This document shows positions 49,391-56,626 of a stretch of 56,626 bases of DNA, in pieces. Under the pieces are notes generated by a model. It saw nothing but the letters and a program-made list of their open reading frames with translations. It was not told where the DNA came from and ran no database searches. Made by a program: the position numbers and the translations under genes. The first letter of the stretch is position 1, and each line of letters begins with the position of its first letter. Source of the stretch: Treponema sp. (GTDB lineage Bacteria; Spirochaetota; Spirochaetia; Treponematales; Treponemataceae); contig JAFXWC010000046.1 of assembly GCA_017534445.1 (NCBI GenBank), positions 1 to 56,626 on the forward strand, given 5' to 3'.

Positions 49391-49411
49391 AGAATAGCAT
49401 AAAAAAAACGC

Positions 49412-49440
49412 TTTTAATTCTTGCAAAAAAAATATATACT
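49412..49440 (+). promoter_or_regulatory. Possible promoter of the AEC transporter gene
   Basis: TTTTAA and TATACT are separated by 17 bp; the -10 ends six bases before the ATG at 49447 with no ribosome site. Confidence 0.4.
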
Positions 49441-49446
49441 GCACGC

Positions 49447-50409
49447 ATGGCTATTCTGGTTTTTAAGCAGCTCTGCTACATGATGATCGTGGTTGTGGTT
49501 GCCTTTGTTTTTTCCAAGAAGTTTAAATTTGGGGGGACGGAAATTTCGTTTACCAGCAAAATCATGCTTTACCTTGTGAACCCCTGCATGCTTTTTTCTT
49601 CTTTTGACATTCCCTATAATCCGCAAAAGATTAGGGGACTGGCCCTTATGATTGGCATTTGCTTTGCCGTTCACCTTGCAATGATGGCGGCGGCCTGTAT
49701 TTTTATCCGAAGCCGTACCCCAGAGGGAAAGGAGCTTGACGGCATTGACCGGGTGGGCGTTATTTTTACCAACAGCGGTTTTATTGGCATTCCGCTGATT
49801 AACGGCGTGCTTGGTAAGGAAGGCGTTTTTTACCTGATGGGCTACCTTGTTAACTTTAACATTCTGCTCTGGATTTTCGCACCGCTTGCACTTGGCTGCA
49901 AATTCAACATAAAGAAGATTATCTTTAACCCCAACGTTGTTGCGGTGGTGGCGGGCTTTATCCTTTTCTGCATACCGGGAACGCTTCCAGACATTCTTGC
50001 AAAGCCTGTAGGCTACATTGGCCAGATGAACACTGCCATGAGCATGATTCTTTTGGGGATGATTTTTGCGGACTTTAAGAAGGGCGAAGGTAAGAGCTCC
50101 CTTGCCCTGCGCGCTGGCTGGACGGTTGCGGTAAGGCTTGTAATCTGCCCCCTTGCGGCCCTAGGCGTTATTCTTGTGGCTTCTAGGATTTTGCCCATGC
50201 TGCTTTCTAGTTCGGAGGACATCCACCTTATGACGGTTACGGCATACATTGCATCCCTTTGTCCGGTTGGCATGAGCATTACGTCTCTTGCGGTGGTATT
50301 CAAAAAGGATGCACATTATGCAGGGCTTATTGTTGCGCTTACGTCTGCCCTTTGCGTCTTGGCTTGTCCCGCCTTCATTTACCTTGCCCAGTTTATTGGA
50401 GCGGTTTAG
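49447..50409 (+). CDS. AEC-family transporter (auxin efflux carrier fold)
   Basis: A 320-residue inner-membrane protein with about ten hydrophobic helices in two inverted halves, as in AEC transporters. Motifs are MLYLVNPCMLFSSFDIP in the first crossover helix, IFTNSGFIGIPLINGVLG, MNTAMSMILLGMIFADF and ASLCPVGMSITSLAVVF in the second half. Family members export or import organic acids such as malate; the substrate here is unknown. Start looks leaderless. The neighbouring lipoprotein is on the other strand. Confidence 0.87.
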   Translation: MAILVFKQLCYMMIVVVVAFVFSKKFKFGGTEISFTSKIMLYLVNPCMLFSSFDIPYNPQKIRGLALMIGICFAVHLAMMAAACIFIRSRTPEGKELDGIDRVGVIFTNSGFIGIPLINGVLGKEGVFYLMGYLVNFNILLWIFAPLALGCKFNIKKIIFNPNVVAVVAGFILFCIPGTLPDILAKPVGYIGQMNTAMSMILLGMIFADFKKGEGKSSLALRAGWTVAVRLVICPLAALGVILVASRILPMLLSSSEDIHLMTVTAYIASLCPVGMSITSLAVVFKKDAHYAGLIVALTSALCVLACPAFIYLAQFIGAV

Positions 50410-50495
50410 CGGTTTAGCGGTGCTTGCCAGCGGAGCTTGCTAGCACTGCCTGTTAGCGGGGACTGCAAACCGGGACTTGATTTCCCAGACAGTTT

Positions 50496-51083
50496 TTATT
50501 GGGAGTCGCCGTCGCCGGAAGTAGCGTTTCCAAGTCCGCTGCCGAGGGAGTCAAGGATGCCAAGGGTTTCGTTAAAGGCATTGGAAAGGTCCGAGTCAAT
50601 TTTTTCGGTGTCTATTCCGTTGATCGTTGCCTCCAGGGAAGATGCAAAGTCTTCTATTGCGTCGTCTGCTGAATCCCCGAATTCTTCAATCTTCTTTTCA
50701 AAGCTTTCCGAGTCAAAGCTTTCTATGCCCTTTTCTATTGCATCAAGAACTTTGTTGGCACCTTCCGTTGTTGCGTCTTCCAAAGAATTGAGTATTTTCT
50801 TTGCCTTCTGAAAGTCAAATTTTGCGAACCTGGCGCATTTGTCAAGCTTGGCTTTCTTGAGTTTTCCAACAAGCTCTTCCCTTTCCTCGCTGTTCAGTTC
50901 AGAAAGAGATGCGATGTACTCTTTGAAAAGTTTTGCTGACTTGTCTGAGTCGGGGTCCTTCTTTTCGGCCTTGTTCCACTCCACTGCCGTTGCATAGGCC
51001 TTGTTAACCTTTGAATTTCCGCATGAAGCAAAAACCATTGCAAAAACAACCATCATCAGTATTGCTGCAAATATTTTTTTCAA
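50496..51083 (-). CDS. Helical lipoprotein, TTG start
   Basis: A 195-residue lipoprotein. TTG at 51083 is the best start: GAGGAG is six bases upstream and it gives a proper signal peptide KKIFAAILMMVVFAMVFASC. The frame runs to 51149 but without ribosome site. The mature part is charged and alpha-helical (ELNSEEREELVGKLKKAKLD; KKIEEFGDSADDAIEDFAS) and ends in a Gly/Ser/Asp-rich tail. Unknown role; probably periplasmic or surface. Confidence 0.7.
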   Translation of the reverse strand: MKKIFAAILMMVVFAMVFASCGNSKVNKAYATAVEWNKAEKKDPDSDKSAKLFKEYIASLSELNSEEREELVGKLKKAKLDKCARFAKFDFQKAKKILNSLEDATTEGANKVLDAIEKGIESFDSESFEKKIEEFGDSADDAIEDFASSLEATINGIDTEKIDSDLSNAFNETLGILDSLGSGLGNATSGDGDSQ

Positions 51084-51204
51084 AATAAACTCCTCGCACT
51101 TTTTAGGGTGCATGTTCAGTGCTTTTGTAAAGTGAAAAAAACGTATCACAAAAATAAAAAAAAGAAAAGCATGCTTTATAACTGTTTTTCATCACGGTCA
51201 TCGA

Positions 51205-51233
51205 TTGAGCGACTTTGCAAAATCTGCTATCCT
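51205..51233 (+). promoter_or_regulatory. Promoter of the methyltransferase gene
   Basis: TTGAGC and TATCCT are separated by 17 bp; the -10 ends nine bases before the ATG at 51243. Confidence 0.5.
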
Positions 51234-51242
51234 ACATTTATT

Positions 51243-51998
51243 ATGGAAAAGAAACAATGGTTTGAAAACGAAAGCTTTTGGCTAAACTACGCCCCCATAA
51301 TGTTTGACGAAGCCCACTGGGCAGAAGCAAGGGGAATTGCGGAAAGCTGCTGCAAGATTGCCGGGCTGCAAAAAGGCTCCAGGGTTCTTGACGCATGCTG
51401 TGCGCTTGGAAGGATAAGCGTGGAACTTGCCCTTTGCGGAATGGACGTTACAGGCGTGGACATAACCCAACCCTTTCTGGAAGCCGCAAGGGAAACAGCC
51501 CAGGACGAAGGGGTAAGCATAGAACTTGTAAAGGCAGACCTAAGAAACTTTTCGGTTGCAGAAGAAAAAAAATTTGACGCTGCGGTAAACATATACAACT
51601 CCTTTGGCTACTGCAATACAATAGAAGAAGACATGCAGATTGCAAGCAACATCTGCTCATCGCTAAAAAAAGGCGGCACCTTTATCCTTGAGTGCATAAG
51701 CCGAGAAACAGCCGTGCGCTGGTTTACGGAAGGGGAATGGTTTGAGCGCGCAGGAAAAACTGTCCTTACAAAATTTACGGTGGAAGGGGCATGGGAAGGT
51801 CTGCGCTCCAAGTGGATTCTTTTGGGAAAAGACGGCAGCCGTATGGAGCATGAATTTGTGCAAAGGCTTTATTCGGCACCAGAGCTAAGGGACATGCTTC
51901 TAGAAAAAGGATTTTCATCGGCAGAAGTATACGGTGGCTTTGACCTTTCGCCCTACGACTACAACGCAAAGACAATGGTAATCGTCGCAAAAAAGTAA
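51243..51998 (+). CDS. Class I SAM-dependent methyltransferase
   Basis: A 251-residue methyltransferase. Motif I is RVLDACCALGRISVELAL, followed by VTGVDITQPFLEAAR (acidic ribose-binding loop), VKADLRNF (motif II) and FDAAVNIYNSFGYC (motif IV). The N-terminus ENESFWLNYAPIMFDE is typical of a small-molecule methyltransferase group. The ATG at 51243 has family similarity from its first residues; the longer frame is intergenic. Substrate unknown. A tandem repeat array follows 19 bases after the stop. Confidence 0.83.
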   Translation: MEKKQWFENESFWLNYAPIMFDEAHWAEARGIAESCCKIAGLQKGSRVLDACCALGRISVELALCGMDVTGVDITQPFLEAARETAQDEGVSIELVKADLRNFSVAEEKKFDAAVNIYNSFGYCNTIEEDMQIASNICSSLKKGGTFILECISRETAVRWFTEGEWFERAGKTVLTKFTVEGAWEGLRSKWILLGKDGSRMEHEFVQRLYSAPELRDMLLEKGFSSAEVYGGFDLSPYDYNAKTMVIVAKK

Positions 51999-52017
51999 CG
52001 CAGGCCAGCCGGTGCAA

Positions 52018-52113
52018 GTCAGTGCATGCAAAGTGTAAGTCAGTGCATGCAAAGTGTAAGTCAGTGCATGCCAAGTGCAAGTCAGTGCAAGCCAGTGCAA
52101 GCCAGTTGCAAGT
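52018..52113 (+). repeat. 21-bp tandem repeat array
   Basis: Three 21-bp units (52018-52038, 52039-52059, 52060-52080) built from GTCAGTGCATGC and AAAGTGTAA, the first two identical and the third with two changes, are followed by 10-11 bp sub-repeats of GTCAGTGCAA/GCCAGTGCAA. It lies between the methyltransferase and the gene at 52214. It creates a spurious minus-strand ORF. Confidence 0.85.
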
Positions 52114-52213
52114 CACGGTAGGCAGGATGCAAGTTGCATGTTACAAGTTGCGGAAACGCATGTTTTATAGTATATAGTATAACTGTGAGAGATACATTGC
52201 CCGGAGGTTTTGT

Positions 52214-53116
52214 ATGAAAAAAAAGATAAAAGCGGGAATTCTCGCAAGCATAATCACGGCGGCAGCATCTTGCGCATTCGCAGAAGTTTCCTTTAATGCA
52301 GAAGCAACAAGGCTAAGCTCAAGCAAATCCACCATCTCGCAGACCATCATAGAGAATAAAATAGACCGCCTAAGTTCCGACAGTGACTACGGCGACAGCA
52401 TTCTGGACGACATCTTTAGCCTTCTTTGGCTCATCAACAACCTTACCGTTTCCTTTGACACCTACCCCTATGCAAACGGAAAATACCTCTCCTTTGCAGA
52501 GCTGTTCGGCTCATCAGGAAGCTCCCTAGCATTCCAGGACTGGCGCTTTGAAATAGAAACAGGCGCATTCCTCTTCCCCAAAAAGGCTTGGGGCAACGAA
52601 AGCCGCTTGGAAGGCATACTGTGGAAATTCATAGGCCCTGTCTTTGAAAACACAATCTACTGGCCCACAGGCGACTGGGACGACAACAATGACTTTGAAT
52701 CACACCCATCCCAGCTACCCCCGGTGGAAGTAGCGGCAGACATGTTCGACCCAGACCGCAAGTACGCAGGAAACGTCCGTCTCGGAGGCCAACTTTCCCT
52801 TTGGTACACAAATCCGCTAAGCCTTGCAGTATTCCTGCAATGGTCAAACTGGTACGGTGCAACTGACTGCAGCGGTATAGCGGCTGGTTTTATTGCAAAG
52901 TCCTATCCCGTAAACCCCATCCTTATTGAATGGCGGGGGACAATGCAGAGCTTAAAAGACAAATTCAAGACAGGAACAATTTACGAGTCACACCTGGAAG
53001 TTGGCGCAATGGTTGCCCCAAGAATAGAAGTCTACGGCGCATGGAAATACACCCACAACCCCCTGCTTAGCATAAAGGGGCACGGTGGCGCAGCAGGCGC
53101 TAAGATTCACTGGTAG
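52214..53116 (+). CDS. Exported protein, outer-membrane-like
   Basis: A 300-residue protein with signal peptide MKKKIKAGILASIITAAASCAF, split before AEVSFNAEATRL. The mature part is rich in aromatic strands (VSFDTYPYANGKYLSF, WRFEIETGAFLFPKKAW, GGQLSLWYTNPLSLAVFLQW) and ends in AAGAKIHW with a terminal Trp, consistent with an outer-membrane barrel. CGGAGG precedes the ATG; TTGCGG and TATATA 17 bp apart upstream form a likely promoter. Its 3' end overlaps the convergent gene by 17 bases. Confidence 0.72.
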   Translation: MKKKIKAGILASIITAAASCAFAEVSFNAEATRLSSSKSTISQTIIENKIDRLSSDSDYGDSILDDIFSLLWLINNLTVSFDTYPYANGKYLSFAELFGSSGSSLAFQDWRFEIETGAFLFPKKAWGNESRLEGILWKFIGPVFENTIYWPTGDWDDNNDFESHPSQLPPVEVAADMFDPDRKYAGNVRLGGQLSLWYTNPLSLAVFLQWSNWYGATDCSGIAAGFIAKSYPVNPILIEWRGTMQSLKDKFKTGTIYESHLEVGAMVAPRIEVYGAWKYTHNPLLSIKGHGGAAGAKIHW

Positions 53117-53507
53117 CTTCAGCGTATTCCGCAAGGGCCTCTGGCAAGCCGGAAACTTCCCGTTCCAAGGCAAGCGTAAAGCTCATTGCGGAACCTGAAC
53201 GGCCCTTAAAGCTAACCAAAAGGGTCTTTTTCTTTTGGTCAGCAGAAAATTCAGCACACTTAAGTTTTTTAAATTTCAAAAGCTGCCTCTGCCAGTCATA
53301 GTGCACGGTCTTTGGTTCCGTATAAAAATAAGCCCCACGCCGGCCAAAAAAGAGACAGCCCTTTATCTTTGAACCTTCACACTGAAAGTCTATTTCGCGA
53401 AAAACCTCGTCATCCGCAGAAAGGGTTGCCTCCTCCACTCCAAGAACGGTGTCATGGGAAACAGAGCCAAGAAACACAAACAAATCTTCATCGTTCATTC
53501 CAAACAT
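53100..53507 (-). CDS. Cytoplasmic protein of unknown function
   Basis: A 135-residue soluble protein starting MFGMNDEDLFVFLGS, with CEGSKIKGCLFFGRRGAYFY and LKFKKLKCAEFSADQKKKTL, suggesting a small beta-rich domain. AGGCGGG lies four bases before the ATG at 53507. Its promoter overlaps the last codons of radA (53532-53560). No family recognised. It converges with, and overlaps by 17 bases, the gene at 52214. Confidence 0.65.
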   Translation of the reverse strand: MFGMNDEDLFVFLGSVSHDTVLGVEEATLSADDEVFREIDFQCEGSKIKGCLFFGRRGAYFYTEPKTVHYDWQRQLLKFKKLKCAEFSADQKKKTLLVSFKGRSGSAMSFTLALEREVSGLPEALAEYAEATSES

Positions 53508-53531
53508 AAATCCCGCCTTTCCTAAAAACAA

Positions 53532-53560
53532 AGTATAGCACAGCCCTTACTTTTTTGCAA
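53532..53560 (-). promoter_or_regulatory. Promoter inside the 3' end of radA
   Basis: On the minus strand TTGCAA, within the final radA codons, and TATACT are separated by 17 bp, serving the gene that starts at 53507. Confidence 0.6.
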
Positions 53561-54947
53561 AAAGGGCAGAAAGCAAATCCTTTATGGAATTCACAGAAGT
53601 TGCACCGCTTTCTTTCCCAGGGGCAATAACGCTTGTAAAGCCAAGCTCACGTGCAGTCTTTATGCGCTGCTTAATCTTGCTAACAGGCCGAATCTCCCCC
53701 GCAAGGCTAAGCTCACCAGTCACCACGGTCTTTTCCGGAAGAGCCAAATCCGTCCTTGCAGAATAAAGGGCAGCCGCAAGAGCCGCATCTATAGCGCTTT
53801 CCGTAAGCCGCACGCCACCTGCAACGTTAATATACAAATCCTGGTCGCTAAATTTTATCCCAGCCCTCTTTTCAAGAACAGCCGCCACCCTGCTAACACG
53901 GGCAGAATCAATCTTATCCGAATACACCCGGTTCATAGAAGCCTTGGCAGGAACCGTAAGAGCCTGAATCTCCACAACAAAAGCCCTGCTGCCTTCAAAA
54001 ACGCTGGCACAAGCAATACCGGCAGGGGTACTACCTTCCCTACGCGTAAGAAAAAGTGAACTCGGATCAGAAACCTCCTTAAGCCCCTTCTCCTCCATCT
54101 CAAAAATCCCAAGCTCATCAATTGAACCAAAACGGTTCTTTGCAGCCCGCAAAAAACGCACCTCGTCACCGCTGCGCTCAAAAGAAATAACGGTGTCCAC
54201 CATGTGCTCAAGACTCTTAGGCCCCGCAATATCACCGCTCTTGGTAACATGGGCAGTCATAAAAAGAACGCTGTCCCTTTCCTTTACCCAAGAAATAAGT
54301 TCGTTTGCGCAATACTTAAGCTGGCTAACAGTCCCGGGAACAATCCCCGCCTGAACCGAATACACCGTCTGAATCGAATCAATTATCACAAAGGAAGGAT
54401 TCAAAGAATCAAGCGCATCAAGAATATCCTCCAGCCTTAGCGTACAAAGAATCTCCACCGAATCAGTGTCCAGCCCAAGCCGCACAGCCCGGCCCTTTAT
54501 CTGGGAAGCAGACTCCTCGCCCGAAACATAAAGAACCCTGTGCCCGGAAGCCCCCTTTGCAGAAGGCACATTCTTCAAAGAAGAAGTGGCGTTCTTTAAA
54601 AAAGAAGCGGCAGTCTGAATCAAAAGCGTAGACTTTCCAATGCCAGGCTCACCGCCAATCAAAATTGCAGACCGCTTAACAGCCCCGCCCCCAAGCACGC
54701 GGTCAAATTCCGCACTGCCCGTAGAAATGCGTCCCTCGTCCTGAACAGAAATCTTTGCCATCGGAACAGGCTTCACCTTTACGGCAGTCCCGTCCACAGC
54801 CAAAGAAGGAGTCGCCGCATTCGGGTCAACAATGCACTCCTGCATGGAATTCCACTCGCCGCAATTCGGGCAGCGTCCAAGCCACCCCGGCTGCGTATAA
54901 GAGCAATTGGAACATTTATATACAATAGAACCTTTTTTCTTAGCCAT
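53547..54947 (-). CDS. radA: DNA repair protein RadA/Sms
   Basis: A 466-residue RadA. The N-terminal zinc finger has CSNCSYTQPGWLGRCPNCG (residues 12-30). The RecA-like ATPase core has Walker A GGEPGIGKSTLLI, then the RadA-specific KNRFG (AAKNRFGSIDELGIFEM). The C-terminal Lon-protease-like domain (VAGGVRLTESAIDAALAAA; GELSLAGEIRPVSKI) is intact. RadA helps branch migration in homologous recombination. AAGGAAATAGT precedes the ATG. Confidence 0.97.
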   Translation of the reverse strand: MAKKKGSIVYKCSNCSYTQPGWLGRCPNCGEWNSMQECIVDPNAATPSLAVDGTAVKVKPVPMAKISVQDEGRISTGSAEFDRVLGGGAVKRSAILIGGEPGIGKSTLLIQTAASFLKNATSSLKNVPSAKGASGHRVLYVSGEESASQIKGRAVRLGLDTDSVEILCTLRLEDILDALDSLNPSFVIIDSIQTVYSVQAGIVPGTVSQLKYCANELISWVKERDSVLFMTAHVTKSGDIAGPKSLEHMVDTVISFERSGDEVRFLRAAKNRFGSIDELGIFEMEEKGLKEVSDPSSLFLTRREGSTPAGIACASVFEGSRAFVVEIQALTVPAKASMNRVYSDKIDSARVSRVAAVLEKRAGIKFSDQDLYINVAGGVRLTESAIDAALAAALYSARTDLALPEKTVVTGELSLAGEIRPVSKIKQRIKTARELGFTSVIAPGKESGATSVNSIKDLLSALFAKK

Positions 54948-55045
54948 ACTATTTCCTTTTTTTTTATTTGAAGCACATTTTATTTTTCAACTGTGTCCGT
55001 CGCTACGCGCCGGCCAGACTCCGTAGCATTTTTACCCACCGCAAA

Positions 55046-55147
55046 CAAGCAGCGCCAAGGACGGCGCGTCAAATGTTAGCAATAAAAACACGGCAAGTTT
55101 CCGAAGGAAACTTGTGGGTAAAAATGCCACGGAGGGCATTTTTACCC
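55046..55147 (+). repeat. Three-hairpin repeat, family C copy 2
   Basis: GCGCC-aaggac-GGCGC; CAAGTTTCC-gaa-GGAAACTTG; GGGTAAAAATGCC-acgga-GGGCATTTTTACCC. Stem bases differ from the copy at 37120-37225 on both sides of each stem, so pairing is preserved. An extra CATTTTTACCC at 55027-55037 could compete for the last arm. Confidence 0.85.
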
Positions 55148-55212
55148 GCTTTCCAGGGTTCCGGCTCTCGCCTCCATTACTCCACTTCGTTCCGCAACGG
55201 CTACGCCGCCCT
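55148..55212 (+). repeat. Dispersed GC-rich repeat, family A copy 5
   Basis: GCTTTCCAGGGTTCCGG, GCCTCCATTACTCC, CGCAACGGCTACGCCGCC and CTTCCAATCGGGG in family A order, directly abutting family C copy 2. The rest of the gap to 55334 holds no ORF. Confidence 0.75.
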
Positions 55213-55334
55213 TCCAATCGGGGCTAGGATTAATGGCAAGAACGCCCACTCACAGTCATTCTCGGGCGGTTGGTGAGCTTGTCGAACCACGACCCGGGAA
55301 TCCTTACCAAGCAACACGACTTCAAAAACAGCCT

Positions 55335-55733
55335 CTAGTTTGCAACAGCATCCACCGAACCTTTCTTTGAAGCCCCCTGTACCATTATAAAAACATCGTT
55401 TGGCAAACAGGCAGCCCATTCCCCCGGCAAAGAAATAAAGCCCTGCTGCACGCAAGTCTTGTTCGGGCAGGGAGAATCCTTAAATCTGGCCTTACCATCC
55501 ACAACCTCTATCACCGAATCCCCATGCAAACCGGCAACATTATAAATGCCGTCGCGGTCAAGCGGAAAGACATACTCCCCACCCGCAGAACTCTGCACAA
55601 GAAGATTCCTCTTTGAAGAAGCATAATTTTTCCTGAGTCCGATAAACAAAAACAAGGCAAGTCCCAGCACCCCCGCCACAAAAACAAAATCCAGCGGCCT
55701 AAGCTTCCTCGCCACAAGCACCATCCCACCCAT
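55335..55733 (-). CDS. NusG domain II-type membrane-anchored protein
   Basis: A 132-residue protein with a single N-terminal membrane helix (FVFVAGVLGLALFLFIGL, about 16-33) and an extracytoplasmic NusG_II-like domain: DRDGIYNVAGLHGDSVIEV and the hallmark SPCPNKTCVQQGFISLPGEW. Such proteins occur in spirochaetes and Firmicutes, often beside redox genes, and are distinct from transcription factor NusG. The ATG at 55733 or at 55724 could be used. Function unknown. Confidence 0.8.
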   Translation of the reverse strand: MGGMVLVARKLRPLDFVFVAGVLGLALFLFIGLRKNYASSKRNLLVQSSAGGEYVFPLDRDGIYNVAGLHGDSVIEVVDGKARFKDSPCPNKTCVQQGFISLPGEWAACLPNDVFIMVQGASKKGSVDAVAN

Positions 55734-55783
55734 ACGCTTTAAAATAGAAAAAAAACACCGCTAAGTCAAGAAATATTTTTTCC

Positions 55784-55891
55784 AAAAGTTCGGCATACAT
55801 TCCAAACTTTCCTTATTTTCAGCAAAACTTCGGCTTACATTCCAAACTTTTACTTGATTTTTAAGAAAGTTCGGTTTATAATCCAAAGTAT
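55784..55891 (+). promoter_or_regulatory. Three phased operator-like repeats over a promoter
   Basis: Three units of the form AAGTTCGG-N8-CCAAACTT (imperfect palindromes) start at 55784, 55824 and about 55866, with a 40-41 bp period. The third overlaps the promoter: TTGATT at 55854-55859, 17 bp, TATAAT at 55877-55882, seven bases, ATG. Confidence 0.7.
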
Positions 55892-56626
55892 GAAGACTAT
55901 TACAAGAACAGAATTCTTCAACAAGCTCAAATCATACCGAGACAAGCACATAATCAAAGTAATTACCGGCGTGCGTCGTTGCGGAAAATCAACACTTTTA
56001 ATGATGTTCCGTGACTGGCTTATAGAAAGCGGAGTTTCACCATCACAAATAATCTTCATAAATTTTGAAGACTATGACAACTATGACCTTTTGACCCCAA
56101 AAAAACTTTATGAATACATAAAAGAAAGAATTTCAGCAGACAAAAAGACATATATTTTCTTTGACGAAATTCAGAACGTCCAAGATTTCCAAAGGGTAGT
56201 TGACAGTCTTTTTCTGAACGAAAATCTTGACCTTTACATTACCGGCAGCAATGCATATCTGCTTTCCGGGGAACTTGCCACGCTTCTTTCCGGCAGATAT
56301 ATAACAATAGAAATGCTCCCATTGTCCTTTAAAGAATTTTGTTCCGCAATGCCAGACACAAACCTTTCTTTGTCCGAAAAATACAGACGTTACATTGAAC
56401 AAAGTTCATTCCCCTATGCCATCAACTTTGGCAATGACAAAAAAGAAACACTCGATTACCTGAATGGCATTTACAGTACAATAGTCCTCAAAGATGTCAT
56501 TACCCGCCATAAAATCAGCGATTCAAAAATGCTGGACAGTGTTATCCGATTTATATTTGACAGCATAGGAAGTCCTATATCCTCAAAAAAAAATAGCAGA
56601 CACAATGGTCTCATCCGGGAGAAGAA
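55890..56626 (+). CDS. AAA ATPase (DUF4143 family), partial, frameshifted
   Basis: Start of an ATP-binding protein that runs off the window. The P-loop is ITGVRRCGKSTLLMMF, Walker B is YIFFDEIQNVQDFQ, and LYITGSNAYLLSGELATLLS and PLSFKEFC follow, as in archaeal and bacterial ATPase-DUF4143 proteins. A run of nine A at 56585-56593 shifts the frame: after SPISSKK the family continuation IADTMVSSGR is encoded in the -1 frame. The start is ATG at 55890, with the -10 ending seven bases upstream. Related to the remnant at 47262. Possibly a decaying gene, a slippage site or a sequencing error. Confidence 0.8.
   Translation, partial: MKTITRTEFFNKLKSYRDKHIIKVITGVRRCGKSTLLMMFRDWLIESGVSPSQIIFINFEDYDNYDLLTPKKLYEYIKERISADKKTYIFFDEIQNVQDFQRVVDSLFLNENLDLYITGSNAYLLSGELATLLSGRYITIEMLPLSFKEFCSAMPDTNLSLSEKYRRYIEQSSFPYAINFGNDKKETLDYLNGIYSTIVLKDVITRHKISDSKMLDSVIRFIFDSIGSPISSKKNSRHNGLIREK

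Noticed and set aside
52018..52113. Possible CRISPR array
   Set aside because: Units are head-to-tail without spacers and no cas genes are present.
51775..52116. Minus-strand ORF with repeated Ala-Leu-Thr-Cys-Thr units
   Set aside because: It is the translation of the 21-bp tandem array and of the antisense of the methyltransferase; no start signal.

Overview
The window looks like chromosome from a gut or rumen spirochaete, most likely a Treponema. This is inferred from the gene content: many short lipoproteins, a CHASE2 adenylate cyclase, a double cyclic-nucleotide-binding regulator, GGDEF and PilZ proteins, EarP, a NusG-domain-II protein, GH94 cellobiose phosphorylase and a Mgl/Rbs-type sugar ABC transporter. 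No rRNA, tRNA or CRISPR array was found. No species call is possible without a database.

Layout. 0-8.7 kb: COG0523 metallochaperone, SUMF1-like lipoprotein, thioredoxin-DTW operon, phosphofructokinase-FMN oxidoreductase operon, orphan antitoxin-like gene. 8.7-10.9 kb: AT-rich two-gene unit of a divergent RNase III and a CoiA-like nuclease. 10.9-19.4 kb: diguanylate cyclase, EarP with an unknown coupled partner, HPF, a PHP phosphoesterase and a CRP-like regulator. 19.4-27.3 kb: sugar ABC transporter operon divergent from cellobiose phosphorylase. 27.4-35.3 kb: envelope operon (FecR-domain protein, barrel, small secreted protein) divergent from the CHASE2 cyclase, then PilZ and an RlmM-like methyltransferase. 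35.3-35.7 kb: a candidate type I toxin-antitoxin locus too small for ordinary gene calling. 37-48 kb: accessory segment with an Abi_2/HEPN protein, XRE and WYL regulators, a six-gene zinc-ribbon/TerB-like operon, an NYN nuclease and several small proteins. 48-56.6 kb: lipoproteins, AEC permease, methyltransferase, RadA, NusG-II protein and an AAA ATPase that runs off the end.

How the parts work together. Four promoters in the 37-48 kb accessory segment share a 17-bp element (consensus CAYGACAYTATTTGTCA), always 12 nt upstream of a -10 hexamer and with 31-34 nt from the -10 to the start codon. They drive the zinc-ribbon operon and three small proteins, so the segment appears to be one regulon; the WYL regulator just upstream of the operon is the obvious candidate controller. 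This is the strongest candidate for an undescribed system. The second is the 35.4 kb locus: a 25-residue hydrophobic peptide facing a convergent RNA, with a shared bidirectional terminator and near-identical 5' leaders on both transcripts.

The genome also carries several families of GC-rich, hairpin-forming dispersed repeats. Two families show compensatory changes between copies, which argues for selection on structure, and one copy lies in frame at the 5' end of a gene. Many housekeeping genes have a well-spaced promoter whose -10 ends 6-9 nt before the start codon with no Shine-Dalgarno sequence, suggesting common leaderless mRNAs.
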